Below the pieces are notes generated by a model. That model ran no database searches. It was not told the origin of the DNA and was given only the letters and a program-made list of their open reading frames with translations. This document shows, in pieces, positions 25,006-32,739 of a stretch of DNA of 39,306 nt (positions are counted from its first letter, which is position 1; the number at the start of each line of letters is the position of its first letter). The stretch comes from a bacterium CG_4_9_14_3_um_filter_65_15 (GTDB lineage Bacteria > Krumholzibacteriota > Krumholzibacteriia > LZORAL124-64-63). The stretch is taken from contig PFVX01000047.1 in NCBI GenBank assembly GCA_002790835.1, positions 1 to 39,306 on the forward strand, in the 5' to 3' direction. The translations under genes and the position numbers were made by a program.

Positions 25006-28000
25006 AAATGCGTCTGCTGATCCTGACCCTCGGCCTCTGCGCGATGGCCGCACCCCTGGCGACCCTTGCCGCCGATCCCGTCCTCGAGGCCCCCGACCAC
25101 ATGGACATGCGTCTGTTGCGCAACCCGGACATCCACGGGGCCAGGATCGTCTTCACCTACGCCGGCAATCTGTGGACCGTCAGCAGCACCGGCGGCAGGG
25201 CAACGCGACTGACCAGCAGCGAAGGTTTCCAGAGCCAGCCGAAGTTCAGCCCGGACGGCAAATCCATCGCCTTTTCCGGCAATTACGACGGCAACAACGA
25301 CGTCTACCTCATTCCCACCGAGGGCGGCGCCCCCCGGCGCCTGACCTACCACCCCGGCTGGGACCGGGTCATCGACTGGCAGCCCGACGGCAAGAGCATC
25401 CGCTTCCAGTCTCCGCGCCAGAGCAACACGGGGCGGGATCTGCAGCTATTCACCGTCGAGGTCGGTGGCGGCTTGCCGCGATTTCTTCCGTTGCCCACCG
25501 CCGGCCTGTCCAGCTACAACGCCGACGGCACCCGCATCGCCTACAACCGCATCACCCGCGAAAACCGTACCTGGAAGCGTTACAAGGGCGGCATGGCCCA
25601 GGACATCTGGCTCTTCGACTTCAAGCAGGGCAAATCCACCCGCCTGACCGACTGGGAAGGCAGCGACCACTTCCCCATGTGGCAGGGCGACACGGTGTAC
25701 TTCACCAGCGACCGCGGCGGCAACCTGCAGATCTGGGCCCACGACATGAAGACCGGCCAGGATCGCCAGATCACCCATCACGACGAATACGACGTGAAGT
25801 ACCCGAGCCAGGGCCCCGGCGCCATCGTCTACGAGAACGGCGGTTGGTTGTGGGTACTTGACCTCAAGACCGAGAAGAGCACGCGGCTGAAGATCGCCCT
25901 GTCCAGCGACAACACCGCTTCCCGCCCGCAGCTCAAGTCGGTCGGCGAGCTCATTGAGAGCGCAGGCATCGGGCCGGACGCCAAGCGGGCCGTCTTCACG
26001 GCCCGCGGCGAGCTGTTCACCGTGCCCGCGGAAAAGGGCCCGGTGCGCAACCTCACCCAGACCCCCGGCGTCCGGGAACGCGCCGCCGAGTGGTCGCCCG
26101 ACGGCAAATGGATCGCCTATCTGAGCGACGCGCAGCGGGCGAAGAATCCCCAATCCGGCTACGAGGTCGCCATCCGGCCCGCCGACGGTCTGGGCGAGGA
26201 TAAAATGCTGACCCACAAGGACTTCGCCTGGCCCCAGGGGTTGGCGTGGTCCCCCGACAGCAAGCACCTGTTGTTGAGCGATGCGGCCATGAACCTGTGG
26301 CTGATCGACGCCGAAGACGGCAAGATCAAGAAGATCGATCAGAGCGTCGCGAACGAAATCAACGATTTCGCCTGGAGCCCCGGTTCGGACTGGGTCGTCT
26401 ATGCCGGCACCGAAGCCAACAACTTCGGATCGATCTTCCTGTACAGCCTGGACACCGGAAAGGTCACCCGCGTGACCTCCGATTTCACCAACGATTCCCA
26501 GCCTTGTTTCGACGACAAGGGGGACTTCCTGTTCTTCGCTTCTTCCCGCAACTTCAACCCCACCCTGGGTGGGTTCGACCTCAAGCCCATCTGGGACAAT
26601 ATGGACGGAATTTACGTCGTGCCTCTGCGGAACGATGTGGACCACCCCTTCCCTCCCGAGAGTGACGAAGTGGCCGTGAAGGGCGACGATGACAAGGACG
26701 AGGACGCCGACGCCGACAAGAAGGACGACAAGAAGGACGACGAGAAGAAGGAAGAGGAGGACAAGACGATCGTCATCGACCTCGACGGTCTGGCCTCCCG
26801 CACCATCGCCCTGGATGTTCCGCCCAGCAACTACCGGAGCTTGAGCTTCGCGGGCGACAATCTCTTCTTCCTCGACCGGCCCTTCACCCCCGGCGGGGGC
26901 CGCGGCAACCAGTTGGCCACCACCAGCCTCAAGCTCTTCGACATGAAGGAGCGCGAGGTCAAGACGGTGCTGGACAAGTGCGACGGCTACGACCTCGCCG
27001 ACGGCGGCAAGAAGATCTTTTACCGGTCGGGTAAGCAGTACGGCATCATCGACGCCAAGGCCGACCAGAAACCGTCGGACGAGCCCCTGCGCACGGCGGA
27101 GATGAAGACCCTGGTCGATCCGCGCGCCGAATGGCAGGAGATGTTCCGCGACGCCTGGCGCCAGGAGAAGGACTTCTTCTACGATCCCGGCATGCACGGC
27201 GTGGACTGGGACCACATGTACGAGCGCTATGGCCAGCTCGTGCCCTACGTCGGCCACGGCGCCGATTTCTCCTACCTGCTGGGCGAGCTGATCGGCGAAC
27301 TCTGCAGCTCCCACAGCTACGTAAGGGGCGGCGACATGCCGCACCCCGAGCGCATCGGCACCGGCCTGCTGGGCTGCGATTTCACCCTGGACCGGGAGAA
27401 CGGACTCTACCGTTTCGCCCGCGTCTTCACCGACCGGGACTGGAACGGCGGCACCGATCTGCCGTTGAACCAGCCGGGCAGCCGGGCCGAACCCGACGAG
27501 TACCTGCTCGCCGTGGACGGAATCGAACTCAAGGCCCCCGTCAACCCGTACAGCCTGCTGGTGGACAAGGTGGGACGCGAGGTCGTGCTGAAGGTCGGCC
27601 CCAATCCCGACGGCAAGGACAGCCGGGAGATCAAGGTCCTGCCCGTCTCCAACGAGTACAACATCCGCTACGAGGCCTGGGTGCAGCAGAACCGGCGCCG
27701 CGTGGACGAACTGTCCGGGGGCGGAATCGGCTACTTGCACATGCCCAACACCGCGGTGGGCGGGCAGCAGGGCTTCGCCAAGGGCTACTATCCCAACCTG
27801 CGCAAGGACGGCCTGATCATCGATGAACGCTTCAACGGGGGCGGGTTCATTCCCGACTTCTTCATGAACATCCTGCGCCAGAAGCTGGCCAACCTGTGGA
27901 AGCCCCGCTACGGCCAGGATTGGCGCACCCCCGGCACGGCCTTCGTCGGGCACATGGCCATGATCAGCAACGGGTACGCCGGCAGCGGCGGCGACGCCCT

Positions 28001-28325
28001 GCCCTACTACTTCAAGTACTACGACCTGGGCCCGGTGATCGGCAAGCGCACCTGGGGCGGATTGGTGGGCATCTCCCGCGGCCTGCTCCTGATGGACGGC
28101 GGCGGGGTGACCTTCCCCGAGTTCGGCATATTCAACACCCAGGGCAAGTGGGACGTCGAGAACCACGGCGTGGATCCGGACATCGATCTGGACAACCTGC
28201 CCGAAGACCTGATGGCCGGCCGGGATCCCCAGCTGGAAAAGGCGGTCTCGGTCCTGCTGGAGAAGATCAAGTCGGACCCCGTGAGCGTTCCGACCATCAA
28301 ATCCTTCCCCCGCGACAAGGACTGA
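25002..28325 (+). CDS. Secreted tricorn-like S41 protease
   Basis: The 1107-residue precursor has a signal peptide (about 1-24). The N-terminal two-thirds are WD40/TolB-like beta-propeller repeats (SPDGKSIAFSGNYDG, QPDGKSIRF, SPDGKWIAYLSD and others). At about 562-588 there is a Lys/Asp/Glu-only linker of the DDDKDEDADADKK type. The C-terminus has the tricorn core, a PDZ-like part and the S41 fold: H771 in SSHSY and the nucleophile S995 in NGYAGSGGD, followed by GKRTWGG. Tricorn homologues degrade peptides to short products, which the coupled M28 peptidase could trim. Export implies a periplasmic or surface role, unlike archaeal cytosolic tricorn. The gene ends 19 nt before a disrupted terminator. 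Confidence 0.92.
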   Translation: MKMRLLILTLGLCAMAAPLATLAADPVLEAPDHMDMRLLRNPDIHGARIVFTYAGNLWTVSSTGGRATRLTSSEGFQSQPKFSPDGKSIAFSGNYDGNNDVYLIPTEGGAPRRLTYHPGWDRVIDWQPDGKSIRFQSPRQSNTGRDLQLFTVEVGGGLPRFLPLPTAGLSSYNADGTRIAYNRITRENRTWKRYKGGMAQDIWLFDFKQGKSTRLTDWEGSDHFPMWQGDTVYFTSDRGGNLQIWAHDMKTGQDRQITHHDEYDVKYPSQGPGAIVYENGGWLWVLDLKTEKSTRLKIALSSDNTASRPQLKSVGELIESAGIGPDAKRAVFTARGELFTVPAEKGPVRNLTQTPGVRERAAEWSPDGKWIAYLSDAQRAKNPQSGYEVAIRPADGLGEDKMLTHKDFAWPQGLAWSPDSKHLLLSDAAMNLWLIDAEDGKIKKIDQSVANEINDFAWSPGSDWVVYAGTEANNFGSIFLYSLDTGKVTRVTSDFTNDSQPCFDDKGDFLFFASSRNFNPTLGGFDLKPIWDNMDGIYVVPLRNDVDHPFPPESDEVAVKGDDDKDEDADADKKDDKKDDEKKEEEDKTIVIDLDGLASRTIALDVPPSNYRSLSFAGDNLFFLDRPFTPGGGRGNQLATTSLKLFDMKEREVKTVLDKCDGYDLADGGKKIFYRSGKQYGIIDAKADQKPSDEPLRTAEMKTLVDPRAEWQEMFRDAWRQEKDFFYDPGMHGVDWDHMYERYGQLVPYVGHGADFSYLLGELIGELCSSHSYVRGGDMPHPERIGTGLLGCDFTLDRENGLYRFARVFTDRDWNGGTDLPLNQPGSRAEPDEYLLAVDGIELKAPVNPYSLLVDKVGREVVLKVGPNPDGKDSREIKVLPVSNEYNIRYEAWVQQNRRRVDELSGGGIGYLHMPNTAVGGQQGFAKGYYPNLRKDGLIIDERFNGGGFIPDFFMNILRQKLANLWKPRYGQDWRTPGTAFVGHMAMISNGYAGSGGDALPYYFKYYDLGPVIGKRTWGGLVGISRGLLLMDGGGVTFPEFGIFNTQGKWDVENHGVDPDIDLDNLPEDLMAGRDPQLEKAVSVLLEKIKSDPVSVPTIKSFPRDKD

Positions 28326-28344
28326 GATCCGGTCCGCTGACCTG

Positions 28345-28556
28345 CGGCGCCGTCCTTAGCCCGGATTATTCATGAAGGAACGTAGCGAGGATGAGGGAAA
28401 AGACTGTCAGACCAAGGGCTCGCAAGGAGTTGCGAGGAAGGCGTACCCTGTGCGGTACGTTGACCGAGCAAATCCGAGAACGCTTGGTCTGACAGGCTTT
28501 TCACCATCCGCAGTAGGTCATTCATGAATAATCCGGGTTAGGGGCGGCGCCGTTTT
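28345..28556 (+). terminator. Tricorn-gene terminator split by an inserted element
   Basis: CGGCGCCGTCC (28345-28355) and GGGCGGCGCCG (28542-28552) form an 11-bp stem with one G-U pair, and TTTTC follows at 28553. The arms are now 186 nt apart. Removing the element and one TTAG copy leaves a compact terminator with a TTAG tetraloop, so the insertion went into the loop. Confidence 0.7.
28360..28537. mobile_element. 178-bp MITE-like element with 17-bp terminal inverted repeats
   Basis: Perfect 17-bp terminal inverted repeats (CCCGGATTATTCATGAA at 28360-28376; its reverse complement at 28521-28537) are flanked by a 4-bp direct repeat TTAG (28356-28359 and 28538-28541), the expected target duplication. 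Inside, 28398-28416 and 28483-28501 form a second 19-bp inverted pair with one mismatch, and two hairpins lie between them (CTCGCAA-GGAG-TTGCGAG at 28419-28436; CGTACC-CTGTGC-GGTACG at 28442-28459). No gene fits inside, so it would be non-autonomous. The mobilising transposase is not in view; a family producing TTAN duplications is one to test. Confidence 0.8.
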
Positions 28557-28568
28557 CATGGAGGCGTC

Positions 28569-29090
28569 ATGCCCAGCAACGTTGAGATCAAGGCCCGCCT
28601 GACCGATACCGAAGCCGTCGCCGCTCGGGCCCGCGAGCTGGCGACCGAACCCGAAACCGTCATCATCCAGCGCGACACGTTTTTCGTTTGCCCCGCAGGC
28701 CGGCTCAAGCTGCGGGAATTCGGCGACGGCACCGGCGAGTTGATCCACTACCACCGGCCCGACCAGGCCGGGCCCAAAGTCTCCCGCTACCATCTTGCCC
28801 CCGTGGCCCAGGCCGCACCCCTGCTGGCGACCCTGCAGGCCGCCCTGCCGGTCCTGGGAGTGGTCGCCAAGACCCGTCGCCTGCTGATGTGCGGACGCAC
28901 GCGCATCCACCTGGACGAGGTCGAAGGCCTGGGATCTTTCCTGGAACTGGAAGTGGTTCTCGCAGAGGGAGAATCGGTGGCCGACGGAGAACGGGAAGCC
29001 CACCGAATGCTGGCCGAGCTGGGGATCCCAGCCGAAGACCTGGTCGAAGGCGCCTACCTGGATCTGATCGTGGGCCGCGCACAACCCTGA
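28569..29090 (+). CDS. CYTH domain protein (CyaB/thiamine-triphosphatase-like)
   Basis: The 173-residue protein is a single CYTH domain: the N-terminal NVEIKAR (E6, K8) is a reduced form of the ExExK signature, followed by QRDTFF, LKLREF, HYHRPD, VVAKTRRLL and FLELEVVL. CYTH proteins form an eight-stranded tunnel that binds triphosphates; members include class IV adenylate cyclases, thiamine triphosphatases and inorganic triphosphatases. Which activity applies here is not readable. The ATG follows GGAGG at 4 nt. It lies just downstream of the MITE, so its transcription may depend on read-through or on sequences in the element. It is convergent with the TPR gene, 12 nt away. Confidence 0.85.
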   Translation: MPSNVEIKARLTDTEAVAARARELATEPETVIIQRDTFFVCPAGRLKLREFGDGTGELIHYHRPDQAGPKVSRYHLAPVAQAAPLLATLQAALPVLGVVAKTRRLLMCGRTRIHLDEVEGLGSFLELEVVLAEGESVADGEREAHRMLAELGIPAEDLVEGAYLDLIVGRAQP

Positions 29091-29102
29091 CGGCGGACGA
29101 GG

Positions 29103-30671
29103 TCAGCGGTCCGACCGGGCCCCTTGGAGTTTCTCCAGCAACCGCGCGATGTCCGAGTTGTCCGGGGCCAGGCGCGCGGCCTCCGTCAGGTCGGCTTCCG
29201 CGCGTTCCCGATCACCCTGGTGCATGGCCATCAGCCCGCGATTGAACCAGGCGACAGCCAGAGTGGGATCGAGTTCGATGGCGCGGGACAGCGCCCGATC
29301 GGCGGCTTCCTGGTCGCCCAGGGTCACCTGGACCAGCCCCAGATCGCTCCAGGTCCTGGCCTGCGCTGGATCCAGGGCCACGGCATCCTGCAGATGGCTG
29401 AGCGCCGCAGGGAAATCTTCCGCCAGGATGAGCTGATGGCCGAGGGCCGCCTCGACTTCGGCGTCCGGGCGGCCCAGCTCCCGGGATTCCTGCGCCGCTC
29501 TTCTCAGGTCCGAGAGCGCCAGGTTTCGGTTGTCGGTGGCGGCGAACACCAGCCCCCGGGCCTTGCGCGCCCCGAGCTCATCCAGCCCCAGTCGCAGACA
29601 GATTCCCGCCGCGTTGACGGTCTCGCCCGCCCACTTGTCGCGATCCGGACCCGAGGCCGCGGCCCGGAACCGCTCCCGAGCCATAGCCGTGTACGACGAC
29701 AACGAACCCGTCACATAGGCGCCCTGCAGTCCCAGCCAGACCGGCATGGCCGAGGACCGTGGCCCCGGCCCCAGACGCGCGTGATCGATCTGCCCGAGTG
29801 ACTCGGGGTCGTTCAGCGGCAGGCTGGCCCGCGCTTCCCGGTACCAGCGCTCGGCAAAGGACCACTCGCCCAGGCGTTCGGCGATGAGCGCCATGTCGTT
29901 CCAGCACTCCGTCTGGAATTCCCCCCGCGGGCGCAGACCGAGCACGAAACTGAGGGCCGCCCGATCCAGGCCGCGCGCGGTCTCCACACAGGCGTTGATC
30001 CAGTCGGGTTCGGTGGCGAAGCTGTCGGTCCGGCGGATATCGTTGGCGATGGCCCACGCCTTCCCGGCATTGCCCAGTCGCGCCTCGAGCAGACCGGTGA
30101 TCACGCGGGCGGCATCGTCACCGGGCTCCTGGTCATAGAAGGTTTTGGCCCAGCGGTACCCCAGGCGCCATTCCCCGCGATCGTAATGGTACCAGGCCCG
30201 CAACAACGACAGCCGGCGGTTCAAGGCCTGGAGCTTGTCGATGCCGACTGGGCCGTTGGGTGAGGCGATGGCTTCGGCCGCCCGGACCAAGGCGATGTCG
30301 GTGCGTGCATCCTCCCCCACCCATCGCAGAAGGCTCGCCAGATCCAGCCAGGCGCCTGCCAGTCCCGGATCCTCCACCACCGCCGTCCCCAGCAGTTCCA
30401 GACGGGCCCGGGTCCTGGAGGCCCCGCGGGACTGGGCCAGCAAATCGGCTCCGCGGGCGCGGCGTCGGGCCTGTTCGGGGTCGGGAAGGGAGGCGAAGGA
30501 CTGAAGGCTCAGGAGGTGGGGATCCGACCAGAAGGTCACCGGAAAGGTCTGGATGCTCCCGGTGGCCACGGGGCCGCCGCAGCCGGCCATGTGGATCATT
30601 CCCGCCACGAGGAGAAACCCCGCCAGAAAGAACGGCCTTGCGCCGTGTGGGGCCCGGAAACGGATCCTCAT
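29103..30671 (-). CDS. TPR-repeat lipoprotein
   Basis: The 522-residue precursor has a signal peptide ending in the lipobox MAGC (Cys31). The C-terminal part has consecutive tetratricopeptide repeats (ALSHLQDAVALDPAQARTWS, AADRALSRAIELDPTLAVAW, RAEADLTEAARLAPDNSDIA; about 405-510). The middle is alpha-helical with looser repeats. It is likely an envelope scaffold or assembly protein. It starts 33 nt after the D,D-carboxypeptidase gene on the same strand, so the two are probably co-transcribed, and a cell-wall-linked role is possible by association. Confidence 0.83.
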   Translation of the reverse strand: MRIRFRAPHGARPFFLAGFLLVAGMIHMAGCGGPVATGSIQTFPVTFWSDPHLLSLQSFASLPDPEQARRRARGADLLAQSRGASRTRARLELLGTAVVEDPGLAGAWLDLASLLRWVGEDARTDIALVRAAEAIASPNGPVGIDKLQALNRRLSLLRAWYHYDRGEWRLGYRWAKTFYDQEPGDDAARVITGLLEARLGNAGKAWAIANDIRRTDSFATEPDWINACVETARGLDRAALSFVLGLRPRGEFQTECWNDMALIAERLGEWSFAERWYREARASLPLNDPESLGQIDHARLGPGPRSSAMPVWLGLQGAYVTGSLSSYTAMARERFRAAASGPDRDKWAGETVNAAGICLRLGLDELGARKARGLVFAATDNRNLALSDLRRAAQESRELGRPDAEVEAALGHQLILAEDFPAALSHLQDAVALDPAQARTWSDLGLVQVTLGDQEAADRALSRAIELDPTLAVAWFNRGLMAMHQGDRERAEADLTEAARLAPDNSDIARLLEKLQGARSDR

Positions 30672-30704
30672 GATCTTGATCCTCCCGGCGTGACGGGGTG
30701 CGGC

Positions 30705-31913
30705 CTAGCGGTGGAACAGGCGGTCCAGCCAGCTGCCCTTGACGATCTCTTCGCCCGTGACCACCGGCACCGAACCCAGGACCCTGCCGTCCAGAACCGC
30801 TTCAGCCCGGCCCACCACGGCGCCTGCGGGCTGGGGGGCCTCGATCTTCTCGGGCAGGGCATACCGCAGGGTAACCTGATCCTTGAGATCCCTCAGAACG
30901 CTGACCTTGAGGGACGATGCGTATGCCAACGGAACCTCCGTACGTTTGCCGCCCTTGACGGGTTTCAAGGCAGGCAATGCCGTCCCGCCCTCTTCCACCA
31001 GGATCACCTGGACGTAGGCGTTGAATCCGTAGCTGAGCAGGCGCGTGCTCTCGGTGGCCCGGGCCTTGTCCGTGGGACAGCCCATGACAACCGAAATGAG
31101 ACGTTTGCCCTTCTGCACCGCGGTGGCGGTCACGCAGAATCCCGCCGGCCCGGTGTAGCCGGTCTTCAAGCCGTCCAGCCCGCGGTAGTGTCCCACCAGC
31201 TTGTTCGGATTGGTCAGAATGAACTTCCCGTCGCGGAAGGGAGCATGGGCCATGGACGCCCACTCCAGGGCTTCCGGATGCTTGATCAGTTCCCGCGCCA
31301 ACAGGGCCAGGTCTCGGGCCGTGGTCAGGTCGGGTTCCTGGCGCCAGCCGGGCGGCAGGCCGTGGACCGAATGGAATTCGCTGTCGGCCATGCCCATGCG
31401 TTCGGCCCGGCTGTTCATCAGGTCGATGAAGGCCTCGACGGACCCGGCCAGATGCTCGGCCAGGGCGACGGCGGCGTCGTTGGCCGAATGAATGGCCAGG
31501 GCCATGAGCAGTTCGCGCACGGTGAAGGTCTCGCCCTGCTTCAGGTAGACCTGCGATCCCCCCATCTTGCTGGCCTTGGCCGAGACCGTGACGGGATCCT
31601 CGAAGCGCAGATCCCCTTCGGCGATGCGCTCGAGCACCAGCAGTTCGGTCATCATCTTCAGCATGGATGCCGGCTGGCGACGGTCCCTCTCGTGGTAGGC
31701 CACCAGGGGCCAACCGGCGTCGGCATCGACGACGTAGGCCGATTTGAACTCGCCCGTCAGGGTGGCCGCAGGCGGCGGACCCGCGTCAACGGAGGTGTCC
31801 GTGATCACCACGGCGGATCCCTCCTCCGGCGGAGTCGCCAGGGCGGTGGCCGCCAGGCACAAGAGGGAAATCATTGCGATGCGAATCAATCGGGAGTTGA
31901 ACATCCTGTCCAT
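30705..31913 (-). CDS. dacA: D-alanyl-D-alanine carboxypeptidase (PBP5/6-like, S11)
   Basis: The protein trims the terminal D-Ala from peptidoglycan stem peptides in the periplasm. All three penicillin-binding motifs are present: S83-M-L-K86 (nucleophile Ser83), S143-A-N145 and K250-T-G252. A signal peptide occupies about 1-26 (ending ATALA), and the C-terminal PBP5-like beta domain follows after about residue 300. The last residues (KGSWLDRLFHR) could form an amphipathic membrane anchor, as in PBP5. The start at 31913 is chosen because GGAG lies 6 nt upstream; ATG 31925 itself overlaps that GGAG, and 31904 is also possible. The TPR lipoprotein gene follows 33 nt downstream. Confidence 0.93.
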   Translation of the reverse strand: MDRMFNSRLIRIAMISLLCLAATALATPPEEGSAVVITDTSVDAGPPPAATLTGEFKSAYVVDADAGWPLVAYHERDRRQPASMLKMMTELLVLERIAEGDLRFEDPVTVSAKASKMGGSQVYLKQGETFTVRELLMALAIHSANDAAVALAEHLAGSVEAFIDLMNSRAERMGMADSEFHSVHGLPPGWRQEPDLTTARDLALLARELIKHPEALEWASMAHAPFRDGKFILTNPNKLVGHYRGLDGLKTGYTGPAGFCVTATAVQKGKRLISVVMGCPTDKARATESTRLLSYGFNAYVQVILVEEGGTALPALKPVKGGKRTEVPLAYASSLKVSVLRDLKDQVTLRYALPEKIEAPQPAGAVVGRAEAVLDGRVLGSVPVVTGEEIVKGSWLDRLFHR

Positions 31914-31998
31914 GGGAAGCTCCATCCGGGGTCGGGATTCCTCTCGGGGTCACCATCCATAATGCATGCTGCCGGCCGTGATGGCCAGAGCGCCTCGC

Positions 31999-32718
31999 CT
32001 ATCCTCTGCGCCAGACGTACACGCTTCCCCGGGATTCGTCGGGGTCGAAGGGTGTCTCGGCGAAGTCGCCGAAATGGCCCAGAAGCTCGAATCCGGCCGC
32101 CTGGTGTCCCAGCATGTACTCCAGGCTCATGTGCGGCACGAGCGGAGCCTCACCCTGGAAGATGACCTCTCCGGACGAAACCAGCTGGGTGTGGAAAGCC
32201 AGCCCGGTCTCGGTGATGTCCTCGTACCAGCGGTGGAATTCCAGGTTCTCGCCCTCGAGCCGCAGGACCGGAAAACGGTGGTCCTGTTGGCCGGATTTCA
32301 GTAGGGGGTCGAAATTCACGGTCTGGAAAATCCAGATCCCGCCGGGGGCCAGCAGCTTCTTGACCGCCAACACGAAGCCGGCCAGGCTCGAACCCCGCAA
32401 ATGGGGCAAAACGTTTCCAATGCAGAAGATCCCCGCAAACCCGCCGGTATCGAGGAAGCCGATCTCGTCCATGCCGAGGATGCGAAAATCGGTCTCCGTG
32501 TAGACCTCTTCCGCCAGCCGGATCATGCCGGGATCCAGGTCGATGCCCAGGCAGCGCCGCCCACCCGTATTCAGGGCGGCGCAGTAGTGTCCCGGCCCAC
32601 AGCCCACATCCAGGATCCGCCCCTGCAACGGCAGGCGGCGATCCAGGAAATCGCGCGTCGGGGGGCGAAAGGGGAAAACCTTCTCGTAGTGCCCGGCAAA
32701 ATCGGTGTAGAACGCCAT
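31999..32718 (-). CDS. Class I SAM-dependent methyltransferase
   Basis: The 239-residue protein begins with the FYTDFAGHYEKVFP start common to small-molecule methyltransferases. It has SAM motif I ILDVGCGPGHY (about 35-45), the acidic strand-2 end CLGIDLDPGMI and motif III-like LLAPGGIWIFQTVNFDP. Substrate is unknown. It follows the membrane-protein gene by 21 nt on the same strand and is probably the third gene of a cupin-membrane protein-methyltransferase unit. Confidence 0.87.
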   Translation of the reverse strand: MAFYTDFAGHYEKVFPFRPPTRDFLDRRLPLQGRILDVGCGPGHYCAALNTGGRRCLGIDLDPGMIRLAEEVYTETDFRILGMDEIGFLDTGGFAGIFCIGNVLPHLRGSSLAGFVLAVKKLLAPGGIWIFQTVNFDPLLKSGQQDHRFPVLRLEGENLEFHRWYEDITETGLAFHTQLVSSGEVIFQGEAPLVPHMSLEYMLGHQAAGFELLGHFGDFAETPFDPDESRGSVYVWRRG

Positions 32719-32739
32719 GGGCCCGCAGGGCCTTTCCTG

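Noticed and set aside
23461-25053. Long N-terminal extension of the sigma-54 activator frame
   Set aside because: It is antisense to the M28 peptidase; the activator start at 23436 has a ribosome binding site and PAS similarity begins there.
25446-28166. 906-codon open frame on the minus strand
   Set aside because: It is antisense to the tricorn-like protease, and its translation is Val/Gly/Ala/His-rich without domains.
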